DNA of 64,000 nt from Capsicum annuum (GCF_002878395.1 NC_061115.1:155094064-155158063); one strand, 5' to 3'. Numbered from the stretch's first letter, positions 46,786 to 59,200 are shown. Notes: generated by a model from the letters alone, not told the origin. Numbers and translations: made by a program.

Positions 46786-49429
46786 ATAGACCTAGTGTAA
46801 GGGAATCAATGTTCTAAAGTTGGTTTGAGAAAAACAAAAGATTTCCTAAAGAAAGACAACTTACTTGTGCAGAAGTTTCTCTTAAGTTTGTGTGTAAATT
46901 AGATTTGAAACGATGGTAGGAAAAAAAAACTTCTGCATTTAAGATTGGAAGGATTTTCTTTGTTCCTCCTGGATCTAGTGAGCTATTCTACCTTAGATTG
47001 TTGTTGAATATTATTATAAGTCCAACATGTTATAAGGATATTAAGTTTATCAACAATCATGATCACACCAGTTTTAGAGATGCATGTTATGCACTTGCCA
47101 TATTGGATGATGATAAAGAATATGTGGATGCCATAAAGAAGGCAAGTAATTGGGCTATGCCATCATATCTTAGGTAGCTATTTCTGTGTTGTTTTTATCG
47201 AATTCGATGTCATGACTAGAAAATATTTGGAAAGAAACATGGTGATTATAGGAAGATGATATTCTTCATGAAGAAAGAAGATTATTGAATAATCCAGGTA
47301 CGAATATAATTCTTATATCTTCAAGTTTTGATAATATCTTATATAATTTTAGTGTGCATGTGATAATGATAAATGAATTATTCAATCTTGGAATATTTAA
47401 AATATATGCTTTCAAAGAGGAGATAAATTATCTTTATAGTGATAAACAATTGTTGAAAACTTGAATAATTAAAGTGATTATATCTATTCATCAATTGTAG
47501 TTCAATGAGAAATGGCTGAAATATATTTTGATATATTTTTTCCTATCGAGTTAAGATCTTTATATTACTATATAAAATAATATTATAGGGGAATGTTTCC
47601 TTGAAATCTACAAGACAAATTTGAAAAACACTATTCTAAGAGATCCCTAAAACAAAGAACCAAAATATAATTCTATCATTGTCACTAAATTAGATAATGA
47701 TTTTTTATGTAATCATGTAACTTTTATTTTTATATTGTAGCCATTGAGATGATGTTTTTTATGTTCTTTCAGATGCACATCTATGCGATGATGAATTAAA
47801 AATCGTACAGAAGTTGGAAAAAATTTGAAAGGTTGCGGAAGAAGTTTTCAAGAATTTCCAATAATGCCAAGTCCTCTTTACAATGAGGAAGAAGTTGACA
47901 ATAACAACAATTTAATTCATGATGAATTGAGGTATAATAGACGTTCTTTGTTGGATGAACACCAAAGTCTATTGCTGAATTTGAAAAATGAAAAAAATCT
48001 ATTTATCAAAAAATTATGACAGCAGTGGATGAAGATAGAGGTGGATTGTTCTTCTTATATGGTTATGGAGGAACTGGCAAGACATTTATTTGGAGGACTT
48101 TATCTTTTGACATACGATCTAAAGGAGATATTGTGTTAACTATTATATCAAGTAGGATTGCATCTTTTTTTTTATCAGGAGGTCGAACTACTCATTCAAG
48201 ATTTGCAATTCCCCTCAATCCAACCGAAGATTCCACTTGCAATATAAAGAAAGGTAATCCCCTAGCAAAGGTGATCATCAAGACAAAGTTGATTATCTGG
48301 AATGAGGCGCCAATGATGCATAGATACTGTTTTGAAGCTTTTGATCAAACTCTTAGAGATATTCTTAGATTTGAAGACACTTCCAATGTGGATCAACCAT
48401 TTGGAGGTAAAATAGTTGTTCTTAGTAGTGACTTCAGATAAATTTTTCCTGTCATTACAAAAGGTACTCGACAAGATATTGTTAATTCTACTTTAAACTC
48501 TTTTTTTATGGCCCCACTTTGAAGTTTTGAAATTGACAAGGAATATGAGATTGCAGGGAAACCAGTTAGGGCCACATTTAGAAGAGTTAAAAGAATTTTT
48601 AGATTGGATTTTGGCAATTGGTGATGGAAAAATTAGAAGTTCTATTGATGGCATTGAAAAGATCTGATTGCCTAATGATATTCTTATACATAATTGTGAT
48701 GATCAAATTTCTGCAATTATCAAAAGTACTTATCCTGATTTTCTCAGCCATTCTAATAACATAGACTACCTTCAGGAAAGAGCAATTCTTGCTCCAACTC
48801 TCGATATGGTGGAATTTGTCAATTAATATATGGCTTTACTCAATCACAATCTCGAGAAGACCTACTTGAGTTCTGATACAATTTGTATAACTGATCATGC
48901 TTTTACTGGTTTGGACCAAGTGCATACACCGAAATTTCTAAATAGTATTAAATATTCAAGAATTCTAAATCACTTTATTACTCTTAAAGGTAGGTGTTCC
49001 TATGATGTTATTGAAAAATATAGATCAGTCATCAAGATTACATAATGGCACAAGATTGGTCATCATAAGACTTGAAACTCTAGTTATTGAAGCCAAGGTT
49101 TTATCATGTAAAATGGCTGGAGAAAAAGTATTTATCCCAAGAATGATGTTGACTCCATCAAATGCGAGAATACCTTTTAAGTTTCAACGATAGCAATTTT
49201 CAGTCGTTGTGTCTTTTGCAATGATGATCAATAAAAGTCGAGGCCAGTCACTATCTTATGTGGGATTATTTTTTAAGGAACCAGTGTTCACACATGGACA
49301 GTTATATGTTGCGCTTTCATGTGTGACAGATAGGAAAGGGCTAAAGATTTTAGTTTATGATGATGATGGAAAATAACAAATGAAGCTAGAAATATAGTGC
49401 AATTTGAAGTTTTTCGTAATTTGATTTGA
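46786..49429 (+). pseudogene. Helitron PIF1-like helicase, broken
   Basis: This is the helicase half of a plant Helitron transposase, needed for rolling-circle transposition. N-terminal words NRPSVRESMF and IGRIFFVPPGSSELFYLRLL (46945-47004) and FRDACYALAILDDDKEYVDA (47071-47130) are typical. A probable intron lies at about 47300-47770. The ATPase core follows: Walker A GYGGTGKTF (48061-48087), Walker B region LIIWNEAPMM (Asp changed to Asn, 48292-48321), and GGKIVVLSSDFR with a stop instead of the next Gln (48439). The C-terminal region holds TNGTRLVI-like words, SFAMMINKSRGQSLSYVGL and THGQLYVALSCVTDRKGLKI (near 49290-49350), ending at about 49429. Multiple stops and frameshifts. The Rep nuclease half is absent from the window. 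Confidence 0.9.
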
Positions 49430-50220
49430 CACGTTATTTTAAACTTTCAAGATTCAGGTGTTGTGATCATGAATGTTTTAAATTTAGTAAACATGTTCAT
49501 AGTTTAGCTGCAGAACCATATATATATATATAATGAGATAATTCCATTGGTATATCAAGTGCAATTTATAAATATTTTACTTATGATACACATATCTTCT
49601 TGCTTTTTTTTCTGAGATTAGACAGGATATATAGGACTAATTATTCATCAAGAAAAGTGTATGAGGGAAGAACAAAGGAGATTGAAAGAGGTTATGATGG
49701 ATCATATTCTGATACACAACAAACTGGCAAAGAGGAGCAGTCTCCAGTCCCTTATATTTTAATACATTAAAAACTGCCCAGTTAGTTTGGAATGCTAAAT
49801 GAGCTTTAGGAGTGTTATTGGTAAACTATTTTCCAATAGTGTAAGTAAACTTGTGACTCTATTTATTAAATTTTTTAATTATTTTGTTAGGAATCAACTT
49901 GTCTTGGAATCAGATTAAGAATCATAATTATCCTGCAGTACAGCTATTGACTGTCTATTGATAAGATAGAATAAAAATATTGATTATCTGGAGAAAGAAA
50001 AACAATATTTCAGGATGAGGTGATAAACTGTAATAGAGCCAACGATAAAGCCTGTTAGTATAAGATTCTAAAAGAATACAACAATGACAACAACAATAAC
50101 AACAAGAATGCCTCAATGGCAAACAAGTTGAGGTTTGTTATATGAATCTTGACTATAAGACCTTAGGGAGGATAATATACTTGCACATTGTATTATTTAC
50201 CCTTTATCCTTTTTCCTTAG
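49430..50220. other. Helitron spacer with a degenerate dispersed repeat
   Basis: Mostly AT-rich without coding. At about 50079-50165 a (CAA)n-like run leads into GCCTCAATGGCAAACAAGTT and GGTTTGTTATATGAATC. This resembles a short dispersed repeat common in introns of Solanaceae and other dicots, but I am working from memory and would call it only tentatively. Confidence 0.45.
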
Positions 50221-50224
50221 TCTT

Positions 50225-52218
50225 TTGTTTTGTTTAGGAAGGGGGTTTATACAAAAAAAGGGGTATAAGGAAGTTAACTTTGAGGCACTAGCTGGATCCT
50301 TATCTTTGCAGTTTTTGGAAATGAATCTAGAAGGACCATTACTAACGAATCAATTATGGTTGTCAACAGAGGGACAACCTAAAAGTATAGTTCAGGAAAT
50401 TGAAGATATGGTTCACTCATATGTTGAGAAGCAGAGAATTTCTTTGTTGAGTAACAAAATATAACCATGTTTCTAGCTTCTTAGAGATGATAAATCAACA
50501 CTTAGTGAATTATGATCCTTCCCCACAGAAGTTTTTGACTTTGATGATATTGCTTACTTTGTAAATTTTACCCTCGACAGTTGATAGGAACTGACCGGCA
50601 AAACTTTGGTTCTTGCATTGCAGGCAAATTATATTCTTTTAGCTATTACCTCGGCCAATCAGGATATTGCAACATCTGATGCTATAAAGATTGCTAGAGA
50701 AGTTGACCCAACTAGTAATATTTTCATATCTTCTCTGGCATAAATAGTTTGTTTGCTTAATTTAGCCTTTTCTTGGAGCACTAAGTTACTCAAATACCAG
50801 TGACCGTACAATTCATGTGTTGACAAATCTTGATTTGATGGATAAAGGAACAAATGCTTTGGATGTTTTTCCTTTCTACTTAACAATGGCTTTTCTTTGT
50901 TGAAGGGGAGGTATATTTCTGTATTAATCAACATCTTTTAATTCCTGATCTATCGTTATCAATGAGCTTTTTATATTACACTAGCTTATACCTAATAAAT
51001 CTTCTAAATTACAAAAACTTTTGAACTATTCTTAAGAGTCACGAAGATTCTTTCATAGGTTATGTGCAATATTCATCTACTCTGTGGAGTTCGGTATTAT
51101 GTATGTTTCGAAGTGAGAATCTCACTTAAATGTGAGATTTATTTCTACACAGTATGAAGATAAAGCATATATTTATTATCATTATGTGTTGTGCAAAAAT
51201 CCTTGCTTCAGGCTTATATTTTGAGACTGTGTATTGGGGACAAAAACTTTCTGCTAAGTTATACCATGTTGGATTTCACGATGATGAGTGGTTGAATGTA
51301 AAGAATACATTTATGGCTCCTGAACGCCATAAATTACTGAAGGATGTAGAGGCAAATAGAGCTTTTGCACATTTTTGTGAATCCATGAACAAGATCTATA
51401 TTTCTTTAGTGGAAAACAATCAAAAGAAAAAAAAAGTATAGAATTTGATTGATAGATTTCTTGAAACAAACGAAAATGAAATGAAAGTTGAAACGTAGAT
51501 CATCAGGTAGTTCCCTTAAGATTATGAAACATTCATCAGGTTCTCCTTATTAATACACCCAAAAAGTCTCTGTAGTAATCAACAACAGTTTTATGTCACC
51601 TTTTTGTGGCTAGTGTTTTCATTAATTTGGATGACTGCAATATTTTTTGGACTGTATTCTATCATATATACCGACATTCCTCCTTTATTTACTTTCCAAT
51701 TATGTTATGAAGGTTTTGGAAGGAAGATATTATCGGTTACAACATCTTTGGATTGGACTTGTCAATTGTTCATAGGCCGATCTCAATAAAAATGTTTTTA
51801 TGGTTGTTGCAAAGTCATAAGAAACATGAATTTTTTGATACAAGTCCCGAGTATAGATATTTGGCCAACAAAATGGGTTTAGAGTATCTGACAAAACTAC
51901 TCTCAAAAGTATACAGTCTATCAGAGTTGCTTATACCTAGAAAAATTTATCTCTAATTTGTGCAATTGATGTTTGTTACACGATGCTGATACCAAATATT
52001 TATTTTTCCAGCAGCTAAATTCTGTGATCAAGGCCCGTATACCAGCCATTTTGTCTTTGATCAGTATAAGCATTGATGAGCTTGAAGCAAAAATGGGTTA
52101 TCTAGGGAAACCTGTTGCTATTGATACAAGCGTAGTGATGCTAATCTTTTTCTTTTGTCGTTTTATGCACAGTGTAGTTATTCTATCATCTATATTTTGT
52201 ATGACCTTTAGAATATAA
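50225..52218 (+). pseudogene. Captured fragment of a dynamin-related protein 1 (DRP1-type) gene
   Basis: DRP1 proteins are plant GTPases of membrane fission at the cell plate and in endocytosis. Exon-like blocks in order: EGQPKSIVQEIEDMVHSYVE (50370-50430), then [20 protein letters not shown] and AREVDPT (50633-50715), DRTIHVLTNLDLMDKGTNAL (50800-50860, G4 motif TKLD changed to TNLD), VLEGRYYRLQ with NKNVFMVVAK (51710-51820), TSPEYRYLANKMGLEYLTKL (51840-51900) and VIKARIPAILSLISISIDEL with LGKPVAIDT (52024-52130). This covers GTPase middle to the stalk. The P-loop exon and all later exons (GED) are absent. Intron-like sequence separates the blocks, so this is genomic capture, not a processed copy. 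Stops and lost splice sites make it a pseudogene. DRP1C/E-like is my best guess for the subtype. Confidence 0.8.
51154..51441 (+). CDS. Open frame of 95 codons inside a DRP1 intron-like gap, unknown
   Basis: It begins with a hydrophobic stretch (HIFIIIMCCAKILASGLYF) and continues with KLYHVGFHDDEWLNVKNTF and a Lys-rich end. The acidic-aromatic word is faintly like a SAWADEE-type chromatin domain (GxxDDEWxN), but the match is too short to rely on. It may be another captured exon fused to intron sequence, or chance. I do not claim it is expressed. Confidence 0.25.
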   Translation: MKIKHIFIIIMCCAKILASGLYFETVYWGQKLSAKLYHVGFHDDEWLNVKNTFMAPERHKLLKDVEANRAFAHFCESMNKIYISLVENNQKKKKV

Positions 52219-52436
52219 GACTATTCTAAGATATTAAGAAAATATATTGGTTTTCTCGGCATCACATGTAAGGCTTTTAAATTCTAATATTTTTTATTAC
52301 ATCTAAGAGGATGCAAGTGTGGAACCTTTTGGCATTTTTATCTACCTATATATTATGTCCAGTAGAATTTGTTAAGCCTGTAGTACTTCTACACCTTTTC
52401 TGTCTGGAATACTGATGATTCCTCATTGTTTGTAGC

Positions 52437-52706
52437 TACCAATGAGCAGAAGAGCTGGGCAAAATAAATCTAAATTTTTTGAGTTGACTGGTTGTGAAAT
52501 GTTACGTTCTATCTTAAGAGTCCAGTCATGTTCAGCTGAAGCCATTGATGTTTCAAAATGCTCAATTCAGTGGTATCGTTTATCATCTGAATGCAGAAGA
52601 AGAGAACCTATTATTGGTATAAACTCTCTTCCCATTCTACCTATGTCTTCGCAAGTTTTTGAGTCAAAATGGCTAAAGATTCCATGTTCTCAAGTCACGA
52701 TATAAA
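52437..52706 (+). pseudogene. Captured exon resembling SCAB (stomatal closure-related actin-binding protein)
   Basis: The open frame 52442-52705 contains FFELTGCEMLRSILRVQSCS, AIDVSKCSIQWYRLSSECRR and REPIIG. This recalls the start of the Ig-PH module of SCAB proteins, plant-specific actin bundlers of guard cells, where the word SKCxIQWYR is characteristic. Only one exon is recognisable, and the expected continuation (VYAPEPFDVGR) is missing: after about 52623 the frame runs into unrelated sequence. It lies between DRP1 and TAF2 fragments on the same strand, as expected for serial capture by a Helitron. Identification is from memory of the family. Confidence 0.6.
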
Positions 52707-53014
52707 ATGAACGCAAATACATTCATCAATATGTGTAAATTCGTTCACATCTCAAACAAATACAATTGTACTCTATATTACAATTTACAAGGACACTATA
52801 TTATGTCTAAAGTATAAAATAGGTGCTGCTACTTGAGGAATCTGATAATCGTACCAGAGTATATGTAACATATGTATTAATCTAATTTTAGCGATTACTT
52901 ATTCTCCACCAATTTTGAAATCTAACTAGCTAGTGAGAGCTTAACATCTTTCTTTTCATCGCACCGCCATCATTGTCATTAAATGATGCGTGTCCACCAT
53001 ACCAATAACAAATA

Positions 53015-53775
53015 AATATGGTCGAGTTAGAAATATTGAGGGAATGCACAGCTAGACTCGACTCAAGTGATACTATAACTAATGGTAATCCTGACACGAA
53101 AAAGCAAGAAGGTAATGGCTGGCCTGGCATGATGAGCATACGAGTGCATGAGCTTGATGGCATGTACGACCATCCAATTTTGCCTATGAATGGAGAAACT
53201 TAGCAGCTGCTTGAATTTCATTGTCATTCTAGAATTGCAGCAAAATGGTTTCAAAAACCCAAGAAAAGTTCTAAACCCGACGGTTCAGATGATAATGGTA
53301 ACACAACGATTAATATAGATACACGTGCAACGTATGTTTGATTTATTTGTGTCTTACATACTCTTCTCCTTATTCTCATCATTTTTTGTTTCTTCAGCAT
53401 TTAGTGTATCTAAAAATTTATTCTTGTTGTGGGTTTACAACTTTGATTCCCCATTGTTGTTGCTCCAGGCAGATCCTAAATTGGAGTATCTTGCTGAAAG
53501 TCATTTTAATCAACCAGTCCAGATGTGGGTAAGTATTAGCCTATGTGGTTCATGAAGTGTTGTTTATATTTTAATATTCCCACTTAATTTTTATTTGATT
53601 TACTTTAAAAAAAGTTCATCCTTATGATAACGTTTAGGTTATTCCAAAGATAAATCAATTGGAGAAGGACAGAGACGTGATCACTCAGGCGCAGGCTATA
53701 GCAATATTAGAAGCATTAACACAACTTTTTTCCAGTTGTTAATGCTCTCCACAACTTCCTTAGTGATTCTAAGGT
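53015..53775 (+). pseudogene. Captured fragment of TAF2 (TFIID subunit 2)
   Basis: TAF2 is a large M1-aminopeptidase-like subunit of the general transcription factor TFIID. Three exon blocks are visible. The first (53018-53330) reads VELEILRECTARLDSSDTIT, then GWPGMMSIRVHELDGMYDHP and [18 protein letters not shown]; a Trp codon has become TAG at 53201. The second (53469-53526) is ADPKLEYLAESHFNQPVQMW. The third (about 53640-53772) is INQLEKDRDVITQAQAIAIL followed by a frameshift. The intron 53331-53468 has GT and AG ends and is retained, so the piece was copied from genomic DNA. It covers a small middle part of a protein of more than 1,000 residues. No start, no end: a fossil. Confidence 0.82.
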
Positions 53776-54957
53776 GTGATTTCATCATTAGCTACTAATG
53801 AAAAGCTACATCTCTCCCCTTGCCCTTCTTTCCTAGTGCTTTCTTCTAAAGCCTGGTATAATCATTATTTACCTTCTATTTTGCCTTCTTATACTTGGGG
53901 ATGGCTTAGGCCTTTTGAAGGATTCGAATAGAGGCAGCGTTTGCTTTGGCCAGTACCACATCCGTGGTAAAGGTCTTTTCTATTTTTTATTCAGACTTGT
54001 AGTTTATTGTCATTTTCAGCAAGTGTAGTTTCACTCTTTTCGGCTAGCATGTTGTCCTTTTTATATTAAGTACCCTTCTAAGCACTGTGTTCATTGATGC
54101 TTCTGATTTTTGCATTGCTATTGGATTAAAAGATCTTCAGTTCTCTCTATCTGCAAACCACAATTGCTCCATTTGTTACTGGTAGAATGTGAGTTGAAAT
54201 AAGAATAGCATATAAAATTCTATTTGGAAAAGGACTATAATGTAGTGTCTTATTTCTACTCATTCTAACAGTTACAATGTGAAATTTATGTGTTCTAAAT
54301 CATAATATTAGTGCCATCCAATTGATGTGAGACTTTATTTATTTGACGTCCAATTCTGGTACATCAATTGACCTTGCTATCGATATCTTAATAAAGACGG
54401 GGGAGTAAACAGTAAAACAATACATCCTTTCTCATGACAATTCTTCATATGGTTTAAAGCCCATCCCTCAAAACTCCCCCACACACTATCTCTGATAGTG
54501 GAACGTTCTCACTTTTGCCGCCTTAGTGTATCTCTAACTTTTTGGTTGAAGGTGGGGAGTTACTGCCACTCGACTATCCCTTTTTTTCGTATTTCTTCAT
54601 TTTGATTAAGGAACTTTCAAATCATCTATGAACCGAAGAACTTTTGTCTTTGTGGTTGAATGTCTTATCTTCTGGCATTGTTTGGCATCTATATTTATGC
54701 TCAATTATTTCAACTTAGATGTCTGTCAACAATAGAGAAGGATGTCAATTGATGCTCAAAAATGGGTGTTCAAATGACTTGCAATTAGTTTCTATTTTGA
54801 AAACATCCACGCGCTAGGTGAGCTGCTATACCTATAAAATTATGTAATGCGTAGCTTCCAAAATATTCTTCTTCTAAGTATTCTTCTTTTAATTTATCAT
54901 CCTTAAGATTCGTTGGCATTTATGTCCTTTTTATGAGTGAACTTCATAACTAGGTCC
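53776..54957. other. Intron-like sequence after the TAF2 fragment
   Basis: T-rich, without coding on either strand. Probably intron or flank taken along during capture, or ordinary Helitron filler. Confidence 0.45.
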
Positions 54958-55345
54958 TTCTACTCCTTGCTGCTGCAGCTATCTTTACTGCTCAATGCAC
55001 TCTTGGTGTGTCCAAGAGTGGAATGCAACCTGTGAGAAGCATAACAACAATGCCAAAAATTAGCCTTTGTAAGTATATTTTGTTTGTAAAGATACTTATA
55101 AATGTACATTTGTTTATCAAATAGACAAAGATGTGTAATTGTGTCCAATGTTTGCTGCTGCAGCTATCTTGACTTCTCAATGCACTCTTGGTGAGTCCAA
55201 GGAGTGGAATGCAACCTATGAGAAGCATAGCAATTATGCCAAATTATTAAAAGTATGTATATTGGGAAACCTTCCCGATGATGGTAGCATTGCGCAAATT
55301 ATTAAATTGAATTATGGACATCACCAAGGTTAATTTAAGTTGAAT
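54958..55345 (+). pseudogene. Unidentified captured exon, tandemly duplicated
   Basis: Two copies of a segment of about 110 bp start at 54965 and 55150. Both code for an alanine-rich word followed by QCTLG and SK: LLLAAAAIFTAQCTLG in the first, FAAAAILTSQCTLGESKEWN in the second. The second copy continues ATYEKHSNYAKLLKVCILGN and LPDDGSIAQIIKLNYGHHQG before stopping at 55333. The second copy looks intact over about 60 residues; the first is frameshifted after the shared part. I do not recognise the parent gene. It sits directly before the Helitron 3' end, on the helicase strand. Confidence 0.5.
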
Positions 55346-55484
55346 TCAGTTTTTGACGGTTCAACTCTTTCATGTTACGGTGTTAGTATAATTTCTTAGT
55401 CTATTAGCACTATTCAAGATGATTCTAAGATTAGTGTCAAGATTGTTACAATTATCTTTCTCCTTTTTCTTTCTTTACAATAAT

Positions 55485-55512
55485 CCGCACATTGCGCAGC
55501 TAAGTATACTAG
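55485..55512 (+). repeat. Helitron 3' terminus (hairpin plus CTAG)
   Basis: A decayed hairpin, CCGCAC-att-GCGCAG (55485-55499), is followed after nine bases by CTAG at 55509-55512 and then T. Compare the clean copy at 59273-59294 (CCGCGC-atc-GCGCGG then CTAA). The bases after CTAG resume a tandem-array unit. Confidence 0.75.
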
Positions 55513-56240
55513 TAACTAATTAATAATCAAGCAACTTATATGGAAAAAATTACTATGATCAGAAAGTCATTCTAAAATAAAAAATATTTCAATAGAGATG
55601 TCATTCCTTAAAATATGTGAACAACTAATTTAAACAACATAAATAATAATATTATAAAAAGTAAATATTTATGATTTTACTGCAATTGAGTAAATCAAAA
55701 AAATATTACTAAAAATCAATTAGTAAATAGTAATCATGTAACTTATATGAATAAGATTATAATAATCAAAAAGTCATTTCAAAATTAAAAAAATATTATG
55801 AATAAGATGTTATCCCTCAAAAAATATACACAATTAATTTAAATAATAATATTATTTAAAAAATATTTATAATTTCACTACAATTTAGTAAATCAAGAAA
55901 GTACTACCAAAAAATCAATTAGAGAATAACTAATTAATAATCAAGTAACTTATATGAAAAATATTATTATGACAAATGAGTCCTTCCAAAATTAAAAATA
56001 TTCTGAAAAAAGATGTTATCACTCAAAATGTGTGTATAATTAATCTAAATAATAATATTATATAAAAAAGAACATTTATGATTTGATTACAATTGACTAA
56101 ATCAAGAAAGTATTAAGAAATATCAATTAAGAGAATAACCAATTAGTAATCAAACAACTTATATGAAAAAAAAAATATAATAATCAAAGAGTTATTCCAA
56201 AATTAAAAATATTATGAAAAAGATGTCATCACTCAAATTG
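55513..56240 (+). repeat. 207-bp AT-rich tandem array, about 3.5 copies
   Basis: The word 'gtaacttatatga' (or 'gcaacttatatgg') recurs near 55531, 55738, 55945 and 56154, a period of about 207-209 bp. Each unit also has 'aaaagtcattccaaaatt', 'gatgtcatcactcaaaa' and 'tacaattgagtaaatcaag'. Related units recur at 56940-57070, 59690-59840 and 62560-63175. It appears to belong to the same Helitron family group as the ends found here. Confidence 0.85.
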
Positions 56241-59200
56241 TAACTTTGGACTACAAAATGGGAGAAATTTATTTCAATATATTTCAAGTAATTTTTATTT
56301 AAAAAAATATTCATTCATATTTATTGGAAGTATTTTTATTCGATATATTTGAAGTAATCTATATTTAAAACAATATGCATTCATATTTAATGAAAGTATT
56401 TTCATAATTAAGAATAACTATCAATGAGTAATTACACTATCATTCTATATTATGAAATGAATAAAGGATAGTCTTGAATTTAAAAGGAGGATAGATTGAA
56501 AATAAATAAATATTAAAAAATTTTAAAAATGAATATTACTACACAGAAAAGATAGCATAATGTTTATTGAAAATAACTAATAAAATTACATAGTCCTAAT
56601 TAATATTCGAAGTCCAATAAAATTTTGCCTTACAAAGTTATTCTTTAATTGACCAATTATATAACCTTATATATGTCTGTAAGAATAATTTTGGATTTTA
56701 AAATAACCAAATTTGAAAAAGATAGTTCGTTTTGATGAACAAAAATTAATTAAAAAATATTAAATTATCTTATATAAAAATTTAAACATGCAGAACAATA
56801 AAATGAATTAGGAATAAATATTTCTTAATAATAAAAATATCAATAAAAAATTATAATAATTTTTATATGATGAAATGTAGGCGTGGGCTACTTATAAATT
56901 AGAATATATGCAATTGAAGTATTACCATAAAATAAATATTTATATGATAAAAAATATTTATGATTTCATTTAATGTAAGTCAATTAAGTAAGCATGACAA
57001 AATTGATTGAGAAATAGAACTAGAACACGAATAATCAATTAACAATTATATACATATATATATGGAAAAGAATATTGTACCAAATGCAATTAATCTAGAA
57101 GTTCTAAAGCCATAACAATTTACCACTATATAAGAAGGCTACACTAATTAAAAACTAATTAATTTCTGCCATAACATGTTGGAGTAGATGAATTGTACAA
57201 GTGATTTCTGCCACAACTTATCTTGTTGTGATAATCGCTAGAATCTCAATTTACTTTGAGTATTGTTTTAGAATAGATTTTTCTTGATTTATCAAGTCAA
57301 CTAAATATACAGGTTATGTTGCATGTTCATTTTATTTTCTACGTGTTTGGTGAAAAATTTATGAGCTAGTATTCATGTACTTTATTTTTTATAAAAAAAT
57401 ATAATTTGTACTCTTTGTAGATTTAAGTTAGCGATTTTTTAATATGTCATACATTTTTAAAGACTTATAAAAATTTATCTTGGTTGAAATGCGCAATGAG
57501 AATTTTAGCAATAACATAAAAATTTACAAGTAATACATTAAATTTGAAGAAACTAATATTGATATTAGATAGTTGATTTTCTTGGATTGCAAATATTGTT
57601 GCTTTAGATTTTAGTGAGATAATAATATGATTTTAAAATTAATAAATTATGATATTAAATTACTAATCCATTATATTTCTATATATTAGAATTAACACTT
57701 GATTTTTCTATACTATATTTCTATATGTTATGATTAACAATTAATTTGTAAATTAAATTGTGTGATTTTAACAGTATATTAAAAGTTTGTGATATTATAT
57801 TAGGAAAGATAGTTAAGTGACCTTAGTAAAAATATGATAGTTGTATAACTATCCATGAAATTTACCCGACACTAGGATTACTATCTCAAAAGTTATATCT
57901 CGAAGATCAAAATTTGGGTGAGTATCTCATGGCTGATGCTCAATGGGCAATGCTCAAATTCAATAAATCAAATACTTATGAATATTGATTTTTTCAAATT
58001 CATTATATTTAAATTCTTACTGCAAATATTATTGTACTTTTACATAGCATATTGTACTATTGTGAAAGTAAAGGTCATTTATCATTTGTTATTTATAATA
58101 ATTATGCTACAAACTTTCTTATTTTTTTTTGTTTTAGTTGATATAAACAGGCAATGAGTTCAATCATGTTTATCTTTATATTTGTAACTCCAATTTTAAA
58201 ATATTGTAGATCTTTTGGTCCAGTAACTATTCTGAGCTACTTTGTACAATATAAAGGATAAAGATAAATAAGATTAATATCTTATTGTACTGATGAACAC
58301 GAGGAGTTAAGTATTAGTTGAATGTTCTAAGATGAGAGAAAATTCAATTTTGATAGTGATTAATATTTATAATATCATACAAATTGAATAAATTGAGAAA
58401 GTGTGATAGGGTTGATCGAAAATAGAGTTGAAGAGTGAATATTCAAACCTATGAAGGACTAAATCATTTATTCAAAAAAATAATATACAATAAGATTCAT
58501 TAATATTTGTTGGTCCATTATCATAAGTGAATAAGTGAACACTGTAAAATCGTGCAAACAGGTTAGGACTTTAGATAACATTATAATTTATTTGTTGAAA
58601 AAATGGTAATAAAAAATATGAGAGAGAAAAAATTGACTATTATTGAGACTTTGCTCAAAATATTTGCCTTGACATAAAAATATTTTAAATTTATAAAAAA
58701 TTATACTATGACTAAGATCGTGCAAAGGAATACAAAATCTACTTTGAAGCAAAAATCTATTAAGACTAGAAAAGAGAAGGGAAAACTCCTTTCTTCCTCT
58801 TGATAAGAGGGTGCAAATTAAAATATTTAATATAAAAGAATTTAAATTTCAAGTTAAAATTTTACAGAGAAGCGTCATGAGCATAACTCTAAAGCATATC
58901 TTTCATTAGTTCTTTGTTTTTCTAACCAAATTTAGAAGTAAGTCACTTAACTAATAATAGTTATGTTAAATATGCATTTTCTTTTGTAATTATATGATTT
59001 TTTTATAAAATAAATCAATATAGATCACAATATTATCAAATATTCTCAAATAATTATAATATAATATAATATTATTTGCATGCGGATACTAACTTTCAAA
59101 AAAAAATATTTAAGTTTTATGTAATTAATGATATCAAGTTCAATATTTTAATAGTTATTTTTCGTATTGCATAAATTTATTAATTTCAAATATGAGAACG

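Larger units (their letters stand above)
46777..55512 (+). mobile_element. Helitron remnant with captured host gene fragments (5' end lost)
   Basis: A PIF1-type Helitron helicase pseudogene (46786-49429) is followed by pieces of a DRP1-type dynamin gene, a SCAB-like gene, TAF2 and an unidentified exon, all on the same strand, and by a Helitron-type 3' end at 55485-55512. The base after CTAG begins TAACTAATTAATAATCAAG, the continuation of a 207-bp array unit after its GAGAA, so insertion was between A and T as Helitrons do. The Rep domain and 5' end are not visible; element G borders on the left. Introns are still present in the captured pieces, so capture was at the DNA level. Confidence 0.75.

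Noticed and set aside
55513..56240. CRISPR-like array
   Set aside because: Units of 207 bp are contiguous, AT-rich and without unique spacers, in a plant genome.
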